Shown piece after piece: positions 50,787-59,229 of a DNA stretch of 64,000 bases. The translations under genes were made by a program, and so were the position numbers. Under the pieces are notes generated by a model. That model was not told the origin of the DNA. It did no database searches and worked only from the letters and a program-made list of their open reading frames with translations. Source of the DNA: Pedosphaera sp. (GTDB lineage Bacteria > Verrucomicrobiota > Verrucomicrobiia > Limisphaerales > SXQI01); contig JANYDC010000031.1 in NCBI GenBank assembly GCA_025359965.1, positions 1-64,000 on the forward strand, written 5' to 3'. How positions within the stretch are numbered: position 1 is the stretch's first letter; the number at the start of each line of letters is the position of its first letter.

Positions 50787-51608
50787 ATGGATTTACCGAT
50801 CAAACTGATCTCGACCGATTTTGATGGCACTCTGCACACCGAGGACGAGCACCCGCGCATCCCGCTGGCCTTGTCTCAACTGTTGGCGAAGTGTCAGGCC
50901 GAAGGCATCAGTTGGGCGATCAACACCGGACGCTCCCTACCACATTTGGACGAAGGGCTGGCCCGGGCCGGGGTACCTTTGCGCCCTGACTACGCCATTG
51001 TGGTCGAACGCGAAATCTACCGCCGAACCCCCTCGGGCTGGGAAGCATTCGCCGAGTGGAACGATGGTTGCACCGCCGCCCACAAAGATGTTTACGCTCG
51101 CTCCGCTCAAATCCTACTGCACGCCAGACTCATTCTTGACGAGGAAAACGTGGCGACCGTCTATGCCGATGAATACTCCCCCCTCTGCTGGATCGCCTCC
51201 CACAGCGAGTCATCGGTACGCATCCATACCCGCCTTGATGCCCTGTTTGCGGGCAAATCGGGTCTTGCCGTCATGCGCAACGATATTTACGCGCGCCTTT
51301 CACACCCCGATTACCATAAGGGGTCGGCCTTGGGTGAATTAAGCCGCCATTTGGGTATCCATGCGGATCAAGTGGTTGCCGCAGGTGATCACGTCAATGA
51401 TCTCTCCATGCTTTCGCATCGCTACGCGCGCTGGCTGATCGCCCCCAGCAACGCGGTTGCCGAAGTCAAGGAAACCGTTGCTCGACAAGCTGGAGTGCTC
51501 TCACCCCATCCTTGCGGCCACGGGGTGGAGCATGGGTTGCGTACGATTTTAGCGGCACAGAACAAGATTAACGCCGGAGCACACATAAAAAGCGGCGCAT
51601 TGACCTGA
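50787..51608 (+). CDS. HAD-superfamily (Cof-type) hydrolase
   Basis: The 273-aa protein carries the HAD motif I D-x-D (Asp11, Asp13 in STDFDGTL), a motif II threonine region (AINTGRSLPHL) and the motif IV region GDHVNDLSML. The lysine motif III is in HPDYHKGSALGEL. The C2 cap between motifs II and III is of the Cof type, typical of sugar-phosphate or cofactor phosphatases. The ATG at 50787 is preferred over 50478 since it directly begins the conserved domain. It lies divergent to the TPR operon. Confidence 0.88.
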   Translation: MDLPIKLISTDFDGTLHTEDEHPRIPLALSQLLAKCQAEGISWAINTGRSLPHLDEGLARAGVPLRPDYAIVVEREIYRRTPSGWEAFAEWNDGCTAAHKDVYARSAQILLHARLILDEENVATVYADEYSPLCWIASHSESSVRIHTRLDALFAGKSGLAVMRNDIYARLSHPDYHKGSALGELSRHLGIHADQVVAAGDHVNDLSMLSHRYARWLIAPSNAVAEVKETVARQAGVLSPHPCGHGVEHGLRTILAAQNKINAGAHIKSGALT

Positions 51609-51637
51609 CCGCACTAATAAGCGACACTGACCAAGAC

Positions 51638-52348
51638 ATGACGCCATCGAACCCATCACCAGCTATTACCAGGCTAGCCTTCTTTTATGACGGCTCTTTT
51701 TTCGTCAGAGTCAGTAATTACTACAAGCACTACCACGATCGGAAGTGCTACCTGAGCTTTTCAGGCCTCCAAGAGTTTGTTCGACAATGGATCGCCACCG
51801 AAGACGGCATTCCCCACTCTCATTGCCAGACCGTCCAGAGTCATTTCTTTCGCGGACGTTTTTCCCTCCAGGCTGCGAAATCTGCCAATGCGCTTGAATC
51901 AGACCGTTATTTCGATCAATTGCTGATGTATGCCGGCATCGTGAGTCATTACTACCCGATGAACGAGTCAGTCAGCCCGCCTCAAGAAAAAGGTATTGAC
52001 GTCTGGATGGCGCTCGAAGCGTACGACCTTGCTCTTCGGAACGCCTTCGACGTTCTGGTCCTGTTCGTGAGCGACCAGGATTTCATGCCTTTGGTGCGAA
52101 AAGTACACGGCTATGGAATCCGCACATTGGTGATCTCTGTCGACATCCGGTACACTGATAACAACGGTATCGACCGCTCACTGGCCACCTCGCAGCAACT
52201 CATCCACGAAGCCGCCCATCTAGTCTGGCTCAGCCGCGAGATCGACAGCCCTTCAGCTGCCAACGATCCCAGCATCACCAGCCTGTTTGCCGTGCCCACC
52301 AAAGCAACCTACGTGAAGCCCGCTCTCGGCGGCCCCCGCACGCCATAA
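51638..52348 (+). CDS. NYN-domain putative ribonuclease (LabA/DUF88 type)
   Basis: NYN domains are PIN-like metal-dependent RNases. The 236-aa protein has the acidic residues of the family in place: Asp18 (AFFYDGSFF), Asp121 (KGIDVWMALEAYDLA) and Asp146/Asp148 (FVSDQDFMPLVRKVHGYG). It probably cleaves RNA, with the substrate unknown. It is a single gene with a strong terminator at its 3' end. The C-terminal tail is Ser/Pro-rich and disordered. Confidence 0.87.
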   Translation: MTPSNPSPAITRLAFFYDGSFFVRVSNYYKHYHDRKCYLSFSGLQEFVRQWIATEDGIPHSHCQTVQSHFFRGRFSLQAAKSANALESDRYFDQLLMYAGIVSHYYPMNESVSPPQEKGIDVWMALEAYDLALRNAFDVLVLFVSDQDFMPLVRKVHGYGIRTLVISVDIRYTDNNGIDRSLATSQQLIHEAAHLVWLSREIDSPSAANDPSITSLFAVPTKATYVKPALGGPRTP

Positions 52349-52371
52349 AAGCGGTCAATTTACTCGAATAC

Positions 52372-52403
52372 AAATATCCGCTCAGCCGAGCGGATATTTT
52401 TTT
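52372..52403 (+). terminator. Intrinsic terminator of the NYN gene, overlapping the wecG-like 3' end
   Basis: AAATATCCGCTC (52372-52383) pairs perfectly with GAGCGGATATTT (52388-52399) around loop AGCC, and T-residues continue to 52403. It terminates plus-strand transcription from the NYN gene. The stop codon of the convergent WecG-like gene (TGA, complement of 52382-52384) sits at the loop, so the last codons of that gene form one arm of the hairpin. On the minus strand there is also an A/T-rich exit, so it could act in both directions. Confidence 0.85.
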
Positions 52404-53167
52404 AATCCCAAGGTCTGGCAGGCAATGCGGACCAGAAAGCGCGGATTATTTTTGAAATACCGTTTCCACAGGCGCTTTGGATCACAGCTAAGCCGGTATA
52501 ACCACTCGAACCCTGATCGCTGAATCCATCGCGGCGCCTGCTTTACCCTGCCACTGTGGAAATCAAAAGCCGCACCGACCGCAATCATGATTGGCGCATC
52601 CAGCTTGTCCTGGTAGGCGGCCATGAATTTCTCCTGCTTGGGAGTGCTCAGCCCAACCCAGAATATATCCGGTCGCGACACCGAGACCTTATTGGATAGT
52701 TCAGCCTCCTCGGCATCGTTTAATGGGCGAAATGGAGGCTCGTAAGTACCCACCACGAGCAGTCTGGGAAAACGAGCAGTAAGACGCCGTTTCAATTCCT
52801 CCGCTGCTCCATTGGCCCCGCCGTAGAAGAAATGGCGCAAACCCAGCTCTGCGGAGACACCGGCCAGTTCAAGCATTAGATCGGGTCCATAAACTCTGCT
52901 CATTTCGCGATGACCAGCCAATTTGCCGCACCAGACCATGGGCATCCCGTCAGGGGTGTTTAGGAATGCGGAGTTAAGGATTCGCCGGAGCTCGGGATCG
53001 TCCTGGGCTTCCATCACCCCGTGTACCCCGGTTACACACACATATCCTTTGCGCCGAATGGCCACGGCCTGACAGATGCGTTCAACGGCCATAGGAAGAT
53101 TGAGCACGGTGATCCCCACGCCCAAAACATTCACCTTAGGCCATGCATTCTCGTTCAGCTCGCTCAA
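52382..53167 (-). CDS. WecG/TagA/CpsF-family glycosyltransferase
   Basis: This family transfers N-acetylmannosamine-type sugars onto lipid-linked intermediates for surface polysaccharides, as in enterobacterial common antigen and teichoic acid linkage units. The 261-aa protein has the signature NVLGVGITVLNLPMAVERI, then NTPDGMPMVWCGKLAGH and MSRVYGPDLM, and GLSTPKQEKFM with IMIAVGAAFDFHSGRVKQAP and WIQRSGFEWLYRL. No other surface-polysaccharide gene lies beside it. Its 3' end is embedded in the terminator hairpin described at 52372. Confidence 0.92.
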   Translation of the reverse strand: MSELNENAWPKVNVLGVGITVLNLPMAVERICQAVAIRRKGYVCVTGVHGVMEAQDDPELRRILNSAFLNTPDGMPMVWCGKLAGHREMSRVYGPDLMLELAGVSAELGLRHFFYGGANGAAEELKRRLTARFPRLLVVGTYEPPFRPLNDAEEAELSNKVSVSRPDIFWVGLSTPKQEKFMAAYQDKLDAPIMIAVGAAFDFHSGRVKQAPRWIQRSGFEWLYRLSCDPKRLWKRYFKNNPRFLVRIACQTLGLKKYPLG

Positions 53168-53249
53168 GATCGCCCCCCTAAAAACGGTTCACGCCGTCCA
53201 GTTGTGGACGGCGGAACATACTTTTTGGCGCAGCGGCAGCCACCTCCAC

Positions 53250-54104
53250 TTAATCGTGGTTGGCCTGCTCCGGATGATCGTCAGTGGCGCGGGCAGATGG
53301 AACCGCGAGAGCCTTAACCTGTCCGCGATGCAAGTTGTGCAGCGTGTCCTTAAGGGTTTCCAGCTCGTTTTCAGTCAGTTCTTGATCCTGCTCAGCTTGG
53401 AGCAAGATGCCCTGCACACGCTCCAATTCCTTCAAAACCCCTTCCAAATCCCGACGGACGCGGTCCACTTGAGCGCGGGTCGAGGCATAAAGCTGGGACA
53501 TGTGACGGGATCGGTCCCGTGATACCCGCTGCTCTTGTTGTGGCTGCGGGTTGCGGATTGGGCGCTCCCCCTCTGATCGGCCTTCGTTATCAAATGGCCG
53601 CTGTTGAGGCGTGATGGGATTACCATCTGCTCCCACCGCAAACGTCTCGACGTTAGGCTCACCGGAAGGCTGGTCGGGTTCCCCCTCGCGGGGCAGCACC
53701 GGTGCTTCGGTATAAGTCGTCGATGAATTCGATTGGCCACCCTGCGGGTTTTGGCCAGGTGCATAGCGCGCTCCACCCCTGTCGCGATCCGGCATGCGGT
53801 CGCGGCCTCCTCCAGGTGCTCCAGGCTGTCCACCTCCAGCCCCACGACGGTCACGGCCGAAGCGGCGACGGGGTGGGGGGCGGCGAAAGCGTTGGCGGCT
53901 CTGATCAGGACCAAGGCTTTGCCCGGGTTGAGCCTGAGGACTCTGGGAATTGGGGTTAGAACCGGCGCCAGATGATTGCTCCGGTGCGCTGTCAGCGACA
54001 GGCCCGGGCTCTGCGGCTTGGGGCCGCGGAACATCTTGGTGCGAAGGGACTCCGGGTTCGTTTTCCACAGTCAATAAGCTGCCTACTTTATCCGCCCCGG
54101 TCAA
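53250..54104 (-). CDS. Disordered RG/QP-rich protein with C-terminal coiled coil
   Basis: The 284-aa protein is unlike any family I know. The first 190 residues are of low complexity, rich in Pro, Gly, Gln, Arg and Ser, with RG-type patches (RRPPPRRRFGRDRRGAGGG). Residues 200-265 form a clear coiled coil (STRAQVDRVRRDLEGVLKEL, then ERVQGILLQAEQDQELTENE). The RG-rich part suggests nucleic-acid binding or condensate behaviour and the coiled coil oligomerisation; this is inference. It is divergent from the GlcD-type oxidase gene. Confidence 0.65.
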   Translation of the reverse strand: MTGADKVGSLLTVENEPGVPSHQDVPRPQAAEPGPVADSAPEQSSGAGSNPNSQSPQAQPGQSLGPDQSRQRFRRPPPRRRFGRDRRGAGGGQPGAPGGGRDRMPDRDRGGARYAPGQNPQGGQSNSSTTYTEAPVLPREGEPDQPSGEPNVETFAVGADGNPITPQQRPFDNEGRSEGERPIRNPQPQQEQRVSRDRSRHMSQLYASTRAQVDRVRRDLEGVLKELERVQGILLQAEQDQELTENELETLKDTLHNLHRGQVKALAVPSARATDDHPEQANHD

Positions 54105-54194
54105 TAGGTTTGGAACGGGCCGTTAGTGTAACTCAAAAATGAATACCCCTTGAAACCTCGCCGTAAACCGCGTTTCATCGACAGAAGTAACTTT

Positions 54195-55577
54195 ATGGCC
54201 TTGTCTACTGCGATTATTGATGATCTGCGCCGCATTGTTGGCGCGAAAAACGTTCTCACTGTAAAAGAGGACTTAATCCCCTATTCCTTTGATGGAACTG
54301 CTGCGCTTATGCAGATGCCGGGCTGCGTTCTTTTCACGGAGACCACCGAGCAGATAAGCCAGATCCTCAAACTGGCCAACGCGCAAAAACTGAGCGTCGT
54401 CACCAGAGGTTCCGGCACCGGCCTCAGCGGCGGCAGCCTGCCCAATACCGATTGCATCGTCCTCTGCACCGTGCGGATGGAACGCATTCTGGAGCTGGAC
54501 CGGGCCAATCTGACCATGCTTGTCGAACCCGGCGTTACCACCCTAAACATTGCCGACGCCGCTGTAGCCGCCAATTTGTTCTACCCTCCGGATCCCGGGT
54601 CGATGAAGATTTCCACCATCGGCGGCAACGTCGCGGAAAACTCCGGCGGTTTGCGCGGCTTAAAATATGGCGTGACCCGGAATTACGTCATGGGCATGGA
54701 AGTGGTACTCCCTCAAGGCGAAGTGATGTGGCTGGGAAACAAGTGCGTGAAAGATGTGGCCGGTTATTCCATGAAAGACCTGTTCGTGGGTTCAGAGGGC
54801 ACTCTTGGCATCATTACCAAAGTTCTCCTCCGCTTAATCCCCAAACCCAAAGCCAAGATCACCATGGTCGCCACCTTCGCAGCCATGGATCAGGCCGCAG
54901 AAACAGTTTCAGCGATCATCGCCGCTCAAATCATCCCCTGCACTCTGGAATTCCTGGATCGCACCACCATCCATTGCGTGGAGGATTATGCGAAAATCGG
55001 TCTACCGCTGGACTGCGAGGCTCTATTGCTGATTGAGACCGACGGCCATCCCGTCGTAGTCGCCGAAGAAGCCGCGCAGATGGAAGCTATCTGCCGCAAA
55101 CTAGGCAGCTTGGAAGTCCGAGTCGCCAAGGATGAGTCTGAAGCCCTGAAACTGGCCAGCGCCCGTCGCAGCGCCTTCTCGGCCCTCGCACGCGTCGCAC
55201 CCACCACCATCTTGGAAGACGCCACCGTTCCTCGCAGCGAGTTGGCCCAAATGATTCGCTTTGTAGAGGGCATCGCCAAAAAGTACAAACTCCGCATCGG
55301 CACCTTCGGACATATGGGCGATGGCAATCTGCACCCCACTTTCCTGACCGACGAGCGCAACAAAGAGGAAATGCACCGCATCGAGCTGGCCTTTCACGAA
55401 ATTTTCGACGAAGCCATCCGCTTGGGCGGCACCATCACCGGCGAGCACGGTGTGGGAGTTGCGAAAAAAAGCTTCCTGCCCAAATTTCTGGGCGAAACCC
55501 AGATGTGCGTCATGCGCGAATTGCGCAACGCACTGGATCCCAACAAAGTGCTGAACCCCGGCAAGATGTTCGATTGA
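54195..55577 (+). CDS. glcD: FAD-binding oxidase, glycolate oxidase GlcD type
   Basis: The 460-aa protein is an FAD-binding PCMH-type 2-hydroxyacid (glycolate/lactate) dehydrogenase. It has the FAD-binding core TRGSGTGLSGGSLP, then STIGGNVAENSGGLRGLKYG, and the KDLFVGSEGTLGIIT segment. The C-terminal cap has FGHMGDGNLHP and GEHGVGVAKK, ending with LDPNKVLNPGKMFD. The ATG at 54195 gives the family's usual length; the frame opens 15 codons earlier without conserved sequence. GlcE and GlcF subunits are not adjacent. It oxidises glycolate or D-lactate to the oxo-acid. Confidence 0.93.
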   Translation: MALSTAIIDDLRRIVGAKNVLTVKEDLIPYSFDGTAALMQMPGCVLFTETTEQISQILKLANAQKLSVVTRGSGTGLSGGSLPNTDCIVLCTVRMERILELDRANLTMLVEPGVTTLNIADAAVAANLFYPPDPGSMKISTIGGNVAENSGGLRGLKYGVTRNYVMGMEVVLPQGEVMWLGNKCVKDVAGYSMKDLFVGSEGTLGIITKVLLRLIPKPKAKITMVATFAAMDQAAETVSAIIAAQIIPCTLEFLDRTTIHCVEDYAKIGLPLDCEALLLIETDGHPVVVAEEAAQMEAICRKLGSLEVRVAKDESEALKLASARRSAFSALARVAPTTILEDATVPRSELAQMIRFVEGIAKKYKLRIGTFGHMGDGNLHPTFLTDERNKEEMHRIELAFHEIFDEAIRLGGTITGEHGVGVAKKSFLPKFLGETQMCVMRELRNALDPNKVLNPGKMFD

Positions 55578-55648
55578 ACTTGGCCGCTCTGGCGCGAAGA
55601 CACGCTTTTGGTGTAAGGTTCCCCAATCTAGGGAATCCTTGTTGATTT

Positions 55649-57712
55649 ATGAAAAAGCCTCGACTCTTCTGGTGCGCTATAACTGCGGCTGTATCGCTGT
55701 TCTTGAGTGCGATCCACACCATCGCCGCTCCGGCCAATGATGCCTTTTCCACAGCCATCGTCCTGCCAGCCGGTTTACCAACTATTGTGGCTGGTAGTAA
55801 TATTGATGCCACCACTGAAGCCAGTGAGCCGCTTCTGCCATTGGTGCGGCGAACAGTTTGGTGGTCATGGACACCGACGTCATCAAGTTGGGTACGAGTA
55901 GCCACGGAAGGCACCAACATTGATACATTTCTTACGGCCTTCACCGGCCCGACGCTGGGTGACATAGGCTGGATAGCTTTCAATGACGAGTCAGGCGGCA
56001 TCTTTGACGTGCCGGGTCCAAGCGAGTTGATTTTCTTCGCGACAGCGGGGAAAACCTATTTTTTGCAAGTCGGCGGCTTTGCCAGTTGGTCAGGGGCCTT
56101 TTTGCTCCATCTCACGGCAATAAAAGCACCACCCCAACTAGCGTCCTTGAGCTTTACCCCGCAAACGATTGATGTTTCCGCTCAAGAATCCTCCCTGACT
56201 TTTGACCTCAAGGCGACTCATCCGGCCGGGCTGCGCCAAGGGCGGCTTACACTCTATCGTCCTGATGGCACACTGGAATATGACACCGGATTTAATGCAG
56301 TCTCGCGCATCTCAGGAAATTCGACATCAGGCACTTACCGAGTAACAGCCACCGTCCGGCAAAAAGCACAGCCCGGCTCCTACTCCCTGCGCATTGGCCT
56401 GGTCGGCAACGACAGCCGAAGCGCAGTCTATGGGGAGCGCACCCCATTTCCAGTCGGAATCACTCACTATATCCCCATCGTGAACACGGGGATTGTCGAT
56501 GCGGATCCCCCTCAGATCCTGCTCTTTACCGCCACACCCGCCACACTGGACGTGACCACAGCCGCTAAAACAACCCGTTTAACTGCGCGCATGGCGGACA
56601 TCGTTTCTGGCGTCTTTGATTTCGCGAGCAGGCTGGACGTGCTCACTCCGGCGGGGGACGCGGTCGGGGGGGATACTTTCAGCCGCCGCAACCGCACGGC
56701 TGGCGATAATTTTGATGGAACATACTTCATCGACTTCACTGTTCCGACTGGCGCAATGGCAGGAGACTACCCATTTCGTTTCCGATTGATCGACGCCCTT
56801 GGCAATGATGTCATCTACGGACCCAATTCCGAGGCCGGCGAACTGCCGGTGCCCGTCGGGCTTCCGGATCACCTTACCGTGGTCAACACCGGCATTGTGG
56901 ACATTTTGCCACCCACCCTCACCGCAGCCTCCATTAGTCCAGCTACGGTGAATGTCGCGGAATCCGAACTGCTCAATCTTACCCTCTCCGTCCAGGATGC
57001 ACGAAGCGGGGTTGAGACAGTGGAGCTGGCGGATGCATTCGGCCTGCGGCCTGTCAGCGGAGGAGCAATCATCCCGCTTTCATTCAGCCTGACTCGCACC
57101 GGTGGGTCGGCCAACAATGGAACATGGCAGGGATCGGCCGGTCTTCCTACTACACTTGCGCCGGGAGATTATTTGGTGGTCGGAATCCACCTGGCCGACG
57201 CGTTGGGCAATGAAGTCACTTACGGCCCAGCCTCACTCGGTTTGACGAATTATCCATCTGGCATCAATCCCATCGTAACCATTATCAGCAAGCCGCTGGA
57301 CGGCCCGTATAAAATCTGGCTTAAAAATTATCCTGAGCTGACGGATGCAAATGCCAGACCCGAGGCCGATCCGGATGGGGACGGGCTGGCTAACCTCATC
57401 GAGATGGCCTTGGGAACGCATCCATTGATCCGAAGCGTCACTGGCAGCGCCGACCCCAAGGCAGCAAACGCACCACACATTCGTCGCAGCGACAACCGCC
57501 TTTATATGGATTACACTGTGGTCTCCGCCAACCTCGGAACCGGGTCCAAGACCGTCCAAGTCAATGCCGAAGAATCCACCGACCTCCAATCGTGGTCAGG
57601 TGCGCAGAAATTGATTCTCGGAAGCGGAAGTGCCAGCGCATTCATCTCAGTTTCCACCACCCCTAGTAAATTCCTCCGCCTCATTGTCTACGATCCCGCA
57701 TCTTACCCGTAG
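55649..57712 (+). CDS. Large secreted protein with repeated Ig-like/bacterial-domain units
   Basis: The 687-aa protein has a signal peptide (LFWCAITAAVSLFLSAIHTI, cleavage near AAPAND). A PPC-like beta-sandwich follows (APANDAFSTAIVLPAGLPTI, ... RRTVWWSWTPTSSSWVRVAT). At least three Ig-like units share the ending 'xxPxxxxxxVNTGIVDxxPP' (HYIPIVNTGIVDADPPQIL and DHLTVVNTGIVDILPPTLT). The C-terminal part includes the D-x-D-x-D-G-L segment DPDGDGLANLIEMALGT, a type often found before sorting or anchoring regions. No enzyme motif was seen. It is probably an adhesin or cell-surface structural protein. Confidence 0.75.
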   Translation: MKKPRLFWCAITAAVSLFLSAIHTIAAPANDAFSTAIVLPAGLPTIVAGSNIDATTEASEPLLPLVRRTVWWSWTPTSSSWVRVATEGTNIDTFLTAFTGPTLGDIGWIAFNDESGGIFDVPGPSELIFFATAGKTYFLQVGGFASWSGAFLLHLTAIKAPPQLASLSFTPQTIDVSAQESSLTFDLKATHPAGLRQGRLTLYRPDGTLEYDTGFNAVSRISGNSTSGTYRVTATVRQKAQPGSYSLRIGLVGNDSRSAVYGERTPFPVGITHYIPIVNTGIVDADPPQILLFTATPATLDVTTAAKTTRLTARMADIVSGVFDFASRLDVLTPAGDAVGGDTFSRRNRTAGDNFDGTYFIDFTVPTGAMAGDYPFRFRLIDALGNDVIYGPNSEAGELPVPVGLPDHLTVVNTGIVDILPPTLTAASISPATVNVAESELLNLTLSVQDARSGVETVELADAFGLRPVSGGAIIPLSFSLTRTGGSANNGTWQGSAGLPTTLAPGDYLVVGIHLADALGNEVTYGPASLGLTNYPSGINPIVTIISKPLDGPYKIWLKNYPELTDANARPEADPDGDGLANLIEMALGTHPLIRSVTGSADPKAANAPHIRRSDNRLYMDYTVVSANLGTGSKTVQVNAEESTDLQSWSGAQKLILGSGSASAFISVSTTPSKFLRLIVYDPASYP

Positions 57713-57778
57713 CACTAAAATAAATTCGCTGCGGCTGATTGCGCCCTGCGCGGAACACCGCGGCACTCCCCTAATATT

Positions 57779-59044
57779 TCAATCCGGCCCGCCTTCCTCC
57801 GTGAGCATCGTTCCCTTCCGCGCTTTACGCCCCAAGGGAACCTCCGGCAGGAGCATCAAACTCGCCAACACAATCAACCCCGCCGACACCCAGCCCAGCA
57901 CAGACAACGAATACTGCGTGGCCAGATGAAACGCCGCCAGCGGTGCCAGCATTCCGCGCACTCCCGTTAAAAATGTGTGTACCGCCATGTAATCCGCCAC
58001 CCGCTCCGGCGGGGCAAACTTCGTCACCCACAAACTCCAGGCGATATCCCCTCCCCCGTTGGACACCCCATAAATAATCGACCCGATCCAAAGCCCGGAC
58101 CGGTCGTTGGTAGTGAACAGCATGATGATGCCCAGCGCAAAACCGAGATTAAGCACAACACGCAGCACAAAAAAATTCATCCGATCAAACAGCCACCCCC
58201 AGATCGGGCTCATGATCAGACGAGCGATATTTGGAACCACGCTCACAAAAAACGCCACTTCCAGCACACGCAGATTAGCCCCATACCTCGGGTTCGCCAG
58301 CATCTCCACCCTCATGGGATTCATCATCAAATTGGCGAACCCCATCAACATCCAACAAAACAACGTCAGACGGAACACACCGTCCTCCCTGATGTACCGA
58401 AGCGCTCGCAGCGGCGACACCCCTTCTCGATTGGAAATCCGCGAACTCGGGCACCGCCCCAGATGATACGCCGCAAAAGCGAAAGCTCCCGCAAACACCA
58501 CCAGCAACCACCGGAACCCGCCCAGATCCGCCTCCAGCCACCGTCCCGCCGCCATGCTAAACCCCGCCGTGACCGCAATGCGGATCATAATCGCATGCGA
58601 AAAAAGTGAACCTCTTTTGGCTCCAGGATAATTTTCCTGATACATGTGCGTCAGCAGCGGAATAGCCCCCGAGGACGCAGCCATCGCCACCATCGATCCC
58701 ACCATAAACACCGGCAAAACAGGAATCGCCGCCATCACCAAAAAACTCAACGCCCCCATCACCGCCAGTCGTGAGGCCGTCCTGCTCGCCGTCCAACGCC
58801 GATGCGCCGCCAAACTCACTACCAACGGCGTCAACATCAGACCAAGACTCCCCGCACTGGCAATCAACCCCTTGGCCGTGGCTCCCGCATGAAACCAGCG
58901 CACCGCCACCAACAGCAGAAAAGTATTCCCCGCCGCCTCAATCATCCCCGCCGAGACCGCGCGCCAGCGCTCATGCCAATACGTGGCCTTCATGGCCTCC
59001 GGGCTTCCTGGCGTCAATTGGTGCGATACAATACTCAATCCCAC
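57779..59044 (-). CDS. MFS transporter
   Basis: The 421-aa protein has around 12 membrane segments (MIEAAGNTFLLLVAVRWFHA, MGALSFLVMAAIPVLPVFMV, WLLVVFAGAFAFAAYHLG, and on to the C-terminus), with an intracellular loop near 205 after the sixth helix. Sequence motifs place it in the MFS superfamily but do not show the substrate. A start at the second Met (residue 18) is possible. It is convergent with the Ig-like gene, the two ends lying 67 bases apart with no clear terminator. Confidence 0.88.
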   Translation of the reverse strand: MGLSIVSHQLTPGSPEAMKATYWHERWRAVSAGMIEAAGNTFLLLVAVRWFHAGATAKGLIASAGSLGLMLTPLVVSLAAHRRWTASRTASRLAVMGALSFLVMAAIPVLPVFMVGSMVAMAASSGAIPLLTHMYQENYPGAKRGSLFSHAIMIRIAVTAGFSMAAGRWLEADLGGFRWLLVVFAGAFAFAAYHLGRCPSSRISNREGVSPLRALRYIREDGVFRLTLFCWMLMGFANLMMNPMRVEMLANPRYGANLRVLEVAFFVSVVPNIARLIMSPIWGWLFDRMNFFVLRVVLNLGFALGIIMLFTTNDRSGLWIGSIIYGVSNGGGDIAWSLWVTKFAPPERVADYMAVHTFLTGVRGMLAPLAAFHLATQYSLSVLGWVSAGLIVLASLMLLPEVPLGRKARKGTMLTEEGGPD

Positions 59045-59229
59045 CTATCGAATCCCCCAAAGTCCCCCACCGCCAAGCAAAAACCAACTAACGCACGCCC
59101 CCTTAATACTCAAGAGAGAATGAGAAATTAAACCAAACCTGACATTATTTCGTCTCGCACCCGCATCGCAAAACACGGGGGCTCAGAGATGGATAGGAAT
59201 GCAGGAAGCCACACGGGAATTAATTTCGT

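Noticed and set aside
53432-54034. 200-codon minus-strand frame overlapping the RG-rich protein
   Set aside because: It is the shifted reading of the same low-complexity DNA. The chosen frame has a coherent coiled coil, this one does not.
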